DNA from: Salaquimonas sp.
GTDB lineage: Bacteria > Pseudomonadota > Alphaproteobacteria > Rhizobiales > Rhizobiaceae
Assembly (NCBI GenBank): GCA_024639745.1
Contig: JAHEHW010000133.1
Span: 1 to 5,789, forward strand
DNA: 5,789 nucleotides
Reading direction: 5' to 3'
Every line of letters begins with the position of its first letter. The first letter of the stretch is position 1. Shown in pieces: positions 1-5,789 of the stretch. The notes under the pieces are model-generated. The model was not told the origin of the DNA. It saw nothing but the letters and a program-made list of their open reading frames with translations, and made no database searches. The position numbers and the translations under genes are program-made.

Positions 1-65
1 TCAATGGTTCACGCTACACCCATGGCTCCATAGCTCGTACGATCGGCAATAGCCCGCACGTCACC

Positions 66-1784
66 TTAGCACTGGACAGGTTCCTGCGCGCCGCCTTCTT
101 CTGAGCAATTCGCATTCATGGTGATGTTCAGCCGCGCGATCACCTGGGCGGGCGTCACATTTCCGGCTTTCACACCAGCCGCGATACCCATGACCTCCGC
201 AACCGATATAGGTTCCTGCGGATCGGCCATAAGTACCAGATTGCCCGGATTGGCCAGAAACGTGCCAAGCGCGCTCGAAACTGTGGCGGCAAATTCAGGC
301 ACATCGAATTGCGCCAGCATCGCGCCAGCCATGAACGGCAGTGCCGCAGCCATATCCTCCGCGGTCTGACCGCTCTTGGCCGCCTGCATGACCATGATCT
401 TGCGGGTCAGGGAATCATCGCTGACCCGTAGCGACAACTGATCCACCATCAGCGCGGAGGCCTCTGCCAGCATTTGCATTGAGAGCGCCTGTTGCGTTTC
501 AGTGTCGCCGGTCTCGCCCATCATCTGCGAAAGCTGGGCGAGCTTCCTGGCGAAAGCTTCCGTATATCCCAGGATGCGGGTCGACAGCGAGATAGCGCCA
601 CCGTCATCCATGGAAATGCGATACCGGGAAATGTCCAGAACACCGTCATCGATATCCCACGCGCCGTCTAGGCGCGCGCCCAGGGTCAGCGTTTCGTAGC
701 CGAGCGCAAGCAGCTGCTGCTTACCGGCGCCGCCACCGGGCTTAACCGGCAGGTCCTTTACATTGATAGACAAACCGTTCAGCGCGAAACTGCCTTCGTT
801 TAGCTGTTTTGCTTCATCATAAGTCGAGAGGAATTCGGCACCGCCGAGCAAAAAAACTTCCGTCCCATCGAGCTTTACATTGATCCGGCCGAGCTGACCC
901 TTGCCGGGCGCCTCCGGGAACTCGATTGAACCGTCGCTCGTGAAATCCGGGTAATAAAGGGAACTGGCGGAAAAACCCTCGGCAGTCATGACCACGGCCT
1001 GCCCCTCCGCACTCGTTCCCTCCACGGAGGCGGGCCCCACGGAGAACGCATCGATGAAAAGGCCGGTACCCTTCTTCCGCTCCAGGCCCTCAAGGCGCAT
1101 TTCTCCGAGTTCGAACGAGCCGCTGCCGCCGTCATCCGATTTGTAGCTGCCGGTGCCGGTGCCCGTTGAAAGGCTCGAAAGCATGAAGCCCATGTCACCG
1201 TATGGTTCGACCCCTGATGCCTCGACAAACGGGATCGTGAAGCTGGCCGATGCGTTCTTGCCATCCTTGCCGCTGGTTTCGATCCGTACGGTATCAAGCC
1301 GTCCGGTACCCATCGCGAAAGGAAATACCGTCTCGCCTTCCGCCTGTTCGATAAAGCGGAAATCCTCTGCGCTCGCGCTGTTCACCGTGATGCGGCTTTC
1401 ACCGCCCTGCTTGCCGGTCAAGTCGAGCGCGATCGTGCTGGCCAACATGGTGGCGAAACTGATCGCTTCGGCGCCGGCTTCCTCGACGCCGGTCAATTGC
1501 ATCCGTTCGATCGTCATGCGATTGCCGCTATCCCCATTGAGGAGCTCAACCGCCTGAAGCGTGACGCTGTCATCGCCCTCCGTCTGAATCTCGCCGAAGG
1601 TCAGGGTATCGCCGCGCTCTTTCGCCGTTTCCTGTAGCGCTTGGAAAAAAGCTTCCGCCTCGAAGGCGGAGGCTGAAAGCGGCATCGCGAAAATGCCCGT
1701 AGCAAGCGTCATGGTGGTGATCAGGCGGCCGGCGCGGGTTCGGAAATTGGTGCCCGGTGCGGAAATAGTCTGAAGAAAATACAT
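66..1784 (-). CDS. Exported hypothetical protein, 572 aa, probably periplasmic
   Basis: I do not recognise a characterised function. The ATG at 1784 is chosen because an AGGA Shine-Dalgarno lies 5 nt upstream and because it gives a clean signal peptide. That peptide has a basic stretch (R16, R18, R20), a hydrophobic core at about residues 21-36, and an ASA motif with likely cleavage after A40. The open frame continues upstream to 2036, but that extension overlaps the preceding gene and lacks a signal-peptide-like start. The mature protein is acidic and rich in Gly, Ser and Thr in its first half, with many short alternating beta-like stretches. After about residue 420 it becomes more helical and rich in Ala, Met and Gln. 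The only two cysteines of the mature protein are C560 and the last residue, C572. The style recalls large AsmA-like or DUF945-like envelope proteins, but I see no diagnostic motif, so this is only a suggestion. It ends at TAA (66-68) and is probably co-transcribed with the membrane protein 88 bp upstream. Confidence 0.85.
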   Translation of the reverse strand: MYFLQTISAPGTNFRTRAGRLITTMTLATGIFAMPLSASAFEAEAFFQALQETAKERGDTLTFGEIQTEGDDSVTLQAVELLNGDSGNRMTIERMQLTGVEEAGAEAISFATMLASTIALDLTGKQGGESRITVNSASAEDFRFIEQAEGETVFPFAMGTGRLDTVRIETSGKDGKNASASFTIPFVEASGVEPYGDMGFMLSSLSTGTGTGSYKSDDGGSGSFELGEMRLEGLERKKGTGLFIDAFSVGPASVEGTSAEGQAVVMTAEGFSASSLYYPDFTSDGSIEFPEAPGKGQLGRINVKLDGTEVFLLGGAEFLSTYDEAKQLNEGSFALNGLSINVKDLPVKPGGGAGKQQLLALGYETLTLGARLDGAWDIDDGVLDISRYRISMDDGGAISLSTRILGYTEAFARKLAQLSQMMGETGDTETQQALSMQMLAEASALMVDQLSLRVSDDSLTRKIMVMQAAKSGQTAEDMAAALPFMAGAMLAQFDVPEFAATVSSALGTFLANPGNLVLMADPQEPISVAEVMGIAAGVKAGNVTPAQVIARLNITMNANCSEEGGAQEPVQC

Positions 1785-1789
1785 GGATA

Positions 1790-1793
1790 TCCT
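1790..1793 (-). promoter_or_regulatory. Ribosome binding site that fixes the start of the exported protein
   Basis: On the minus strand AGGA sits 5 nt before the ATG at 1784. It supports this start over the long upstream extension of the same frame, and the signal peptide beginning at this ATG agrees. Confidence 0.6.
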
Positions 1794-1872
1794 ATCTTGC
1801 GAGTTTGCGGAGCGGTTTGAAGGGTGCGAGAGCTTTGTGGCGATTGCAAGGGTGTCGAGGATGCGATGTCGC

Positions 1873-2217
1873 TCAAACAGCGCCCTTGTTGGGTTTTCGT
1901 CTGACGAACAGCCACAAGAGGACAGCGCAGAAGCTGGCGGCGATATATTGCGGGCTGGCCGCAGCCCAAATACAATTTGGCATTTTCGAGCCAATATCGT
2001 TCCAGACATACCACAGGAGCGACACCAGATTGGCAACGATCAGCAGGCCGGGCAGGGAGCGTATGTTGATTAGGGTGGCGACGAAGCCGAACAGGGGGAT
2101 GAATAAAGCTGCCGCCAGCCCAACGAACATGCCGATGATCAGTCCCCATGGACCGAGCACGAGAATGCACAACAAGATGATAATCAGGGCAAGGAGCATG
2201 CCGGCCGGCCGTTTCAT
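1873..2217 (-). CDS. Four-helix integral membrane protein, 114 aa, function unknown
   Basis: This small inner-membrane protein matches no family I can name. Four hydrophobic segments are visible at about residues 7-25, 26-50, 55-72 and 87-105. The N-terminus (MKRP) and the C-terminal tail (RRKPNK) are both basic, which by the positive-inside rule puts both ends in the cytoplasm and fits an even number of helices. A short polar loop (WNDIGSKMPNC) lies between helices 3 and 4 and would face the periplasm or sit at the membrane surface on that model. The ATG at 2217 is preceded by the purine-rich GGGAGAGA with a spacing of 3 nt or more, a plausible Shine-Dalgarno. The stop is TGA at 1873-1875. 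The exported-protein gene follows 88 bp downstream on the same strand, so the two probably form one transcription unit driven from the intergenic region shared with parC. No catalytic or binding residues can be assigned. Confidence 0.85.
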   Translation of the reverse strand: MKRPAGMLLALIIILLCILVLGPWGLIIGMFVGLAAALFIPLFGFVATLINIRSLPGLLIVANLVSLLWYVWNDIGSKMPNCIWAAASPQYIAASFCAVLLWLFVRRKPNKGAV

Positions 2218-2331
2218 ATCTCTCTCCCGTAATATCTGCCGGATCAGTCTGCAGGAAAGGCGTGAACAAAGCCTGACGAACCCCGTTCAAATTCGCGGCT
2301 TTCGACGAGAAAGGCGCAATTTGTACCCGCT

Positions 2332-2357
2332 GATATAGGTTAACAGCGTGTCGGAAA
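2332..2357 (-). promoter_or_regulatory. Candidate promoter for the minus-strand two-gene unit
   Basis: Read on the minus strand, TTTCCGA (2357-2351) is followed after 11 nt by CCTATATC (2339-2332). The second element differs at one position from the Caulobacter-type housekeeping -10 consensus GCTANAWC. The first matches 4 of 7 positions of TTGACGS. The spacing falls inside the 10-14 nt range of that consensus. Transcription would start near 2325, leaving a leader of roughly 110 nt before the ATG at 2217. This is pattern matching by eye only. Confidence 0.33.
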
Positions 2358-2360
2358 GAC

Positions 2361-2389
2361 TTGCCACGAATCACCGCTTTGGCTAACCC
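2361..2389 (+). promoter_or_regulatory. Candidate parC promoter giving a leaderless or near-leaderless mRNA
   Basis: TTGCCAC (2361-2367) and GCTAACCC (2382-2389) are separated by 14 nt. They resemble the Caulobacter-type elements TTGACGS and GCTANAWC, matching 5 of 7 and 6 of 8 positions. Transcription would begin about 6-7 nt after the -10 element, essentially at the parC ATG (2396). No Shine-Dalgarno precedes that ATG, and an in-frame TAA at 2384-2386 rules out any start further upstream. These facts agree with each other, but the promoter is inferred. Confidence 0.33.
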
Positions 2390-2395
2390 GTTCCG

Positions 2396-4657
2396 ATGGG
2401 ACAGGATTTGATCACGCCGCCGGGTGGCAATGGCGACGACGGCATTGAGAGCGTTAATCTGAAAAAGGCGCTGGAAGAGCGCTACCTTGCCTATGCGCTT
2501 TCGACGATAATGGGCCGGGCGCTCCCTGATGTACGCGATGGCCTGAAACCGGTTCACCGGCGCATCCTGCATGCCATGCGGGTGCTCAAGCTAGACCCGA
2601 ATACCGGCTTCAAGAAATGCGCCCGTATCGTCGGTGACGTCATCGGTAAGTTTCACCCCCATGGCGACCAGGCCGTCTACGACGCCATGGTGCGTCTCGC
2701 CCAAGATTTTGCCCAGCGCTACCCGCTGATAGACGGGCAGGGCAATTTCGGTAACATCGATGGCGATAACGCCGCCGCCTATCGCTATACCGAAGCCCGC
2801 ATGACCGACGTCGCGACGCTTCTTTTAGAAGGTATCGACGAGGACGCAGTCGATTTTCGCCTGACCTATAACGAAGAAGATAAGGAACCGGTGGTCCTGC
2901 CCGGCGCCTTCCCGAATCTGCTTGCCAATGGTTCGTCGGGCATCGCCGTCGGCATGGCGACAAATATTCCGCCGCACAATGCTGCCGAGCTTTGCGAAGC
3001 CGCCCGCCATCTTATCAGGGCGCCCAATGCGCGTATCGAGACGCTGATCGAAATGGTGCCTGGACCTGATTTCCCCACCGGAGGAACTATTGTCGATGAC
3101 CGCGAAGCCATCATCGAAGCGTACAAGATCGGCCGGGGCTCTTTCCGCGTTCGCGCGAAATGGGAGAAGGAAGACACCGGGCGTGGCGGCTACCGCATCA
3201 TCGTCACCGAAATCCCATACCTGGTGCAGAAGTCGAAGCTGATCGAAAAGATCGCCGAGCTTCTGATCAACCGCAAATTACCGCTGCTCGATGATATCCG
3301 TGATGAAAGTGCAGAGGATATCCGCATTGTGCTCGAGCCTAAGAGCCGCGCGGTCGATCCTGATGTGCTGATGGAATCATTATTCAAGGTCACCGACCTC
3401 GAAAGCCGTTTCTCGATGAACATGAACGTGCTTTCCGACGGCAAGGTGCCGAAGGTAATGGGCCTCAAGGAGGTACTTCAGGAATGGCTCGACCACCGGC
3501 GCGCAGTGCTTGTCCGCCGTTCGAAATATCGCCTTGCCCAGATCGAAAGGCGGCTCGAAGTGCTCGGCGGCCTGTTAATCGCCTATCTCAATATCGACGA
3601 GGTGATCCGCATCATCCGCTTTGAGGATGAGCCCAAGCAAAAGCTGATCGATCGTTTCGAGCTGACCGAGATCCAGGTCGAAGCGATCCTGAACATGCGG
3701 CTGCGCGCCCTTGCGAAATTGCAGGAAATTGAGATCCGCAAGGAAAACGAGGCGCTGATGGCGGAAAAATCGCAGATCGAGGCGCTGCTCGGCTCCGAGG
3801 AGCAGCAGTGGAAGATCCTCTCCGCGGACCTCGCTGAGATCGGCAAGAAATTCGGCAAGGACACCGAACTGGGTGCCCGCCGGACTCAATTTGCCGAGGC
3901 TGTCGAGATCGATCTGGAAGCCGTACAGCAAGCGATGATCGAAAAGGAGCCGATCACCGTCGTGATTTCGGAAAAAGGCTGGATCCGCGCCATGAAGGGC
4001 CATTTGACCGACATGTCGAAAGTCGCCTTCAAGGAGGGCGATACGCTCAAGGCAAACTTCCATGCCGAAAGTCACGACAAGATCCTGCTCTTCACCACCA
4101 ATGGCAAATTCTTCACCCTTGCTGGCGACAAGCTGCCTGGCGGCCGTGGCCATGGCGAGCCAGTGCGCGTGATGGTCGATATGGAAAACGATGTGGATAT
4201 CGTAACGGCCTTCCGCCACGACCCGAACCGGAAGCTCCTGCTGGTCTCCCATCAGGGCAATGGCTTCATCACCGCCGAAAAGGACGTTATCGCCAATACC
4301 CGCAAGGGCAAGCAGGTGATGAACGTGAAGCTGCCGGACGAAGCCATGATCTGCCGCCCCGTGGTGGAAGCCGAAGACCATCTCGCTGTCATCGGCGAAA
4401 ACCGCAAGCTGCTCGTCTTCCCGCTGGACCAACTGCCGGAAATGGGCCGCGGCAAGGGTGTCCGCCTGCAGCGCTACAAAGACGGCGGCGTCAGGGACGT
4501 GAAGACCTTCGCGATCGCCGACGGGTTGACCTGGCAGGACTCAGCCGAACGCACCTTCACCAAACCGAAGGAAGAACTCACGGAGTGGCTTGGCGAACGC
4601 GCCCAGGCCGGAAGAATGGTGCCGAAGGGCTTTCCCAAGAGCGGAGGGTTTGGGTGA
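2396..4657 (+). CDS. parC: DNA topoisomerase IV subunit A (ParC)
   Basis: ParC is the DNA breakage-reunion subunit of topoisomerase IV. With ParE it forms the heterotetramer that passes one duplex through another to unlink replicated chromosomes in the cytoplasm. The 753-residue length is typical of ParC and clearly shorter than alphaproteobacterial GyrA. The N-terminal domain has the [10 protein letters not shown] helix (49-58), the quinolone-region motif [10 protein letters not shown] (87-96), and the catalytic tyrosine Y131 next to R130 in RYTEAR. The DNA-intercalating isoleucine is I191 in MATNIPPHN. The coiled-coil and gate region spans about 365-490. The C-terminal beta-pinwheel (about 515-710) contains degenerate blade loops such as TRKGKQVMN (635-643) and [10 protein letters not shown] (683-692), but no canonical GyrA box (QRRGGKG), which favours ParC over GyrA. 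Position Q92 replaces the serine of E. coli ParC (S80). The start at 2396 is forced by an in-frame TAA 12 nt upstream and lacks a Shine-Dalgarno. The frame is intact to TGA at 4655-4657. Confidence 0.97.
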   Translation: MGQDLITPPGGNGDDGIESVNLKKALEERYLAYALSTIMGRALPDVRDGLKPVHRRILHAMRVLKLDPNTGFKKCARIVGDVIGKFHPHGDQAVYDAMVRLAQDFAQRYPLIDGQGNFGNIDGDNAAAYRYTEARMTDVATLLLEGIDEDAVDFRLTYNEEDKEPVVLPGAFPNLLANGSSGIAVGMATNIPPHNAAELCEAARHLIRAPNARIETLIEMVPGPDFPTGGTIVDDREAIIEAYKIGRGSFRVRAKWEKEDTGRGGYRIIVTEIPYLVQKSKLIEKIAELLINRKLPLLDDIRDESAEDIRIVLEPKSRAVDPDVLMESLFKVTDLESRFSMNMNVLSDGKVPKVMGLKEVLQEWLDHRRAVLVRRSKYRLAQIERRLEVLGGLLIAYLNIDEVIRIIRFEDEPKQKLIDRFELTEIQVEAILNMRLRALAKLQEIEIRKENEALMAEKSQIEALLGSEEQQWKILSADLAEIGKKFGKDTELGARRTQFAEAVEIDLEAVQQAMIEKEPITVVISEKGWIRAMKGHLTDMSKVAFKEGDTLKANFHAESHDKILLFTTNGKFFTLAGDKLPGGRGHGEPVRVMVDMENDVDIVTAFRHDPNRKLLLVSHQGNGFITAEKDVIANTRKGKQVMNVKLPDEAMICRPVVEAEDHLAVIGENRKLLVFPLDQLPEMGRGKGVRLQRYKDGGVRDVKTFAIADGLTWQDSAERTFTKPKEELTEWLGERAQAGRMVPKGFPKSGGFG

Positions 4658-4842
4658 GACGTTCTGCGCAACCGCAAAATGTTTGAAATCATCGGTAAAC
4701 TTGGCGTTGCCCATATGCTCAGCTCACTGAAATGTAGCAAAGAAGGCGTCTAAGGGACTTGGGAGCTATTCGGATATTGCCGACGGCGACCCAGCTCTCA
4801 CTACTGATTGCTGGACAGCCTCTGCCTTCACCGGCTAGTCGT

Positions 4843-4869
4843 GGATCGGGAAAATACTCGGATCGGGAA
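4843..4869 (+). repeat. Short direct repeat GGATCGGGAA, two copies before a small membrane-protein gene
   Basis: The ten bases GGATCGGGAA occur at 4843-4852 and again at 4860-4869, separated by 7 bp, so the copies are 17 bp apart start to start. The second copy contributes the purine run that acts as ribosome binding site for the ATG at 4877. The repeat may be a chance duplication or a tandem protein-binding site; the sequence does not decide. Further upstream, GGGAGCT (4761-4767) can pair with AGCTCTC (4793-4799) around an inner TCGG/CCGA stem, a weak possible leader or terminator structure in the 219-bp spacer after parC. Confidence 0.4.
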
Positions 4870-4876
4870 GACGGTG

Positions 4877-5047
4877 ATGTCAGACGATTTCTGGATCAAA
4901 CTCGGCTGGTGGCTGTTTGTCACCTCCGCCATTTTCTTCATCATCGCCGCATCGCGCGCTGGCGACATAACCGCGCTTATTGGAGCTGTCGCATTTCTGG
5001 CCGCCAATATCGCCTTCATTATCCCTATTTACCGAGGAAGGGACTAG
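4877..5047 (+). CDS. Small two-helix membrane protein, 56 aa
   Basis: This short inner-membrane protein has no assigned function. It starts MSDDFWIKLGWWLF and has two hydrophobic segments, at about residues 8-25 and 30-51, joined by a short SRAGD turn. It ends in a charged YRGRD tail, so it should form a membrane hairpin. Tiny proteins of this style (an MSD-x-FW-x-x-LGWWLF start, an RAGD turn and a basic end) seem familiar to me from alphaproteobacterial genomes, where they are annotated as hypothetical; that is recollection, not a search. The ATG at 4877 is preferred because GGGAAG lies 6 nt upstream. A GTG directly before it (4874) is a possible alternative. The frame is open back to an ATG at 4808, but that extension is polar, has no evident ribosome binding site and does not resemble the rest. 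The stop is TAG at 5045-5047. It lies 219 bp after parC, probably with its own expression signals, and converges with the CBS pseudogene. Confidence 0.75.
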   Translation: MSDDFWIKLGWWLFVTSAIFFIIAASRAGDITALIGAVAFLAANIAFIIPIYRGRD

Positions 5048-5106
5048 TCACCAGCCGACCGCTGCGGTGTTTTCCCGATTCCGGCCTTACAGACGCAGAA
5101 GAGGAG

Positions 5107-5196
5107 TTCGGGCGGTCAGCCCGGAGGGACATCGCCTGCGGTGATTGGAGCGATGAAACTACAAATACGCCGGGTCGTCCGGGCGGATAGCCCGGA
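5107..5196. repeat. Two tandem similar hairpins in a convergent intergenic region
   Basis: Hairpin 1 (5107-5125) has arms TTCGGGC and GCCCGGA around the loop GGTCA. Hairpin 2 (5178-5196) has arms TCCGGGC and GCCCGGA around the loop GGATA. They start 71 bp apart. The blocks CGGGCGGTCAGCCCGGAGGG and CGGGCGGATAGCCCGGAGAG differ at only three positions, and both continue with ACA. The single arm difference turns a C-G pair into a U-G wobble, so the RNA stem is kept. The octamer CTGCGGTG also recurs (5062-5069 and 5136-5143), 74 bp apart, which suggests a diverged tandem duplication of a unit of about 72 bp. An extra stem, ATCGCC with GGTGAT around TGC (5131-5145), lies between the hairpins. No T-tract follows either hairpin, so they are not classical intrinsic terminators. 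The stretch 5048-5242 holds no gene; this could be a REP-like element, a bidirectional attenuator or part of a small RNA. Confidence 0.5.
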
Positions 5197-5242
5197 GAGA
5201 CACGGCGCAGCCTTCAGGCGCGATAAGATGAAATGACGCTCC

Positions 5243-5785
5243 CTAGCTGATCTGCAGGATCAAGGCCATCGCGAGCGTATAAATCAGGATGGCGGCGCCG
5301 ATGATATAGGGATTGAAATCCCGTGAAAGCGTCGCCTTCGAAATCTCCTTGTCTTGGTAGATCAGGTCCGGCCATGTATAGGAGATAAAATCGCCCTGGT
5401 GAAAATCGCCTGAATGCGTCCTGTGCTATCGACGACGGGTAGGCGGCTGAAGCGTTCATTCGACATGATCCTGAGTCAGTCCAGTAGATCGTCGTCCTAT
5501 CGCGCGACCCGCGGATCGGCGGTAATGATCTTCGAAAGTTCGGTTTTCTTGGCATCCATCCCCTCATGGACCAGTTTTTTCATGACATCGCGCTCGGTCA
5601 CCATGCCGATGATTTTGTTCTTGTCATCGGCAATGACAAGGAAGCCGTAATTCTTTTCGCTCAACGGCTCAACGGCATCGAGTACCTAGGCATCCGCTGG
5701 AAAGGTGAGGGCGGCGCGGTTTGCTTTTGTACTCAGACCGATCCTTGATACGCATGCCGGAACGCTTGGGTTTTTGTGTAGCCAT
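5243..5785 (-). pseudogene. Decayed CBS-domain-pair protein with hydrophobic C-terminal tail
   Basis: CBS domain pairs (Bateman modules) usually bind adenine nucleotides and regulate a partner. Reading the minus strand across frames rebuilds a protein of about 180 residues. It begins MATQKPKRSGMRIKDRSEYK at the ATG 5785-5783. The first CBS unit includes VEPLSEKNYGFLVIAD and GMVTERDVMKKLVHEGMD. The second includes LRIMSNERFSRLPVVD, GRIQAIF and QGDFISYTWPDL. The tail, IIGAAILIYTLAMALIL, could be a C-terminal membrane anchor. The frame is broken five times: one extra base near 5711-5719, TAG at 5686-5688, TAG at 5497-5499, TGA at 5476-5478 (where LLD-W-LRIMS is expected), and one missing base near 5397-5402. 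The two indels cancel, so the terminal TAG (5243-5245) is in the original frame. From the ATG as it stands, translation would stop after 38 residues at 5669. The upstream ribosome binding site lies outside the window. Five lesions within 543 bp beside an intact 2.26-kb parC argue for a real pseudogene, not sequencing error. Confidence 0.88.
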
Positions 5786-5789
5786 GGTC

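Noticed and set aside
1..65. Open minus-strand codons after the exported-protein stop (peptide GDVRAIADRTSYGAMGVA then TGA)
   Set aside because: There is no start signal and only 65 bp. It could be chance or read-through sequence, and nothing supports a gene or terminator here.
1785..2036. Upstream extension of the exported-protein frame to a 656-residue protein
   Set aside because: It overlaps the four-helix membrane protein gene in another frame, has no signal peptide at its start, and the ATG at 1784 has a Shine-Dalgarno and a clean signal peptide.
2264..2288. GAAC/GAAC/GTTC half-sites resembling an alphaproteobacterial LexA box
   Set aside because: The same-orientation half-sites are 10 bp apart where the GTTC-N7-GTTC box needs 7, and the inverted pair has a 3-bp gap.
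1721..2572. Minus-strand open frame of 283 codons crossing the parC start
   Set aside because: It runs through two genes and the promoter region out of frame, and its peptide has the composition of a shadow frame.
3575..4432. Minus-strand open frame of 285 codons inside parC
   Set aside because: It is antisense to the highly conserved ParC coding sequence. Long antisense frames are expected at this codon bias.
4679..4753. A 24-codon open frame (MFEIIGKLGVAH...) after parC
   Set aside because: No ribosome binding site, no recognisable feature, and a length easily reached by chance.
5178..5196. Hairpin 2 as a rho-independent terminator
   Set aside because: The stem is GC-rich, but no T-tract follows on either strand.
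5414..5748. Plus-strand open frames over the right end
   Set aside because: They are antisense to the recognisable CBS motifs of the minus-strand pseudogene, and their own peptides resemble nothing.

Overview
The window looks like a chromosomal core segment from an alphaproteobacterium of moderately high GC. The evidence is the sequence style of its topoisomerase IV A subunit (for example the [19 protein letters not shown] block), an uncharacterised secreted protein whose C-terminal style I associate with alphaproteobacteria, and promoter-like sequences that resemble the Caulobacter housekeeping consensus. I cannot name the order or genus. I see no phage, transposon, CRISPR or tRNA/rRNA sequence.

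Layout. Positions 66-2217 on the minus strand hold a two-gene unit. A four-helix membrane protein (1873-2217) comes first, followed by a 572-residue exported protein of unknown function (66-1784). A 178-bp divergent intergenic region (2218-2395) carries candidate promoters for both directions. On the plus strand lies an intact parC (2396-4657, 753 aa). After a 219-bp spacer comes a 56-residue two-helix membrane protein (4877-5047). The stretch 5048-5242 contains no gene but holds two similar hairpins about 71 bp apart. The right end (5243-5785, minus strand) is a decayed gene for a CBS-domain-pair protein with a hydrophobic C-terminal tail. It has three in-frame stops and two mutually compensating frameshifts.

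How it fits together. ParC is the only gene of established function: with ParE it forms topoisomerase IV, which decatenates daughter chromosomes. The minus-strand pair encodes one inner-membrane and one periplasmic protein and is probably co-transcribed, but nothing shows a link to ParC beyond the shared divergent promoter region. The small membrane protein and the CBS pseudogene converge on the hairpin region. The most informative observations are the CBS pseudogene, the tandem hairpins, and a parC start that lacks both a Shine-Dalgarno sequence and room for a leader. I found no convincing sign of a previously undescribed multi-gene system.
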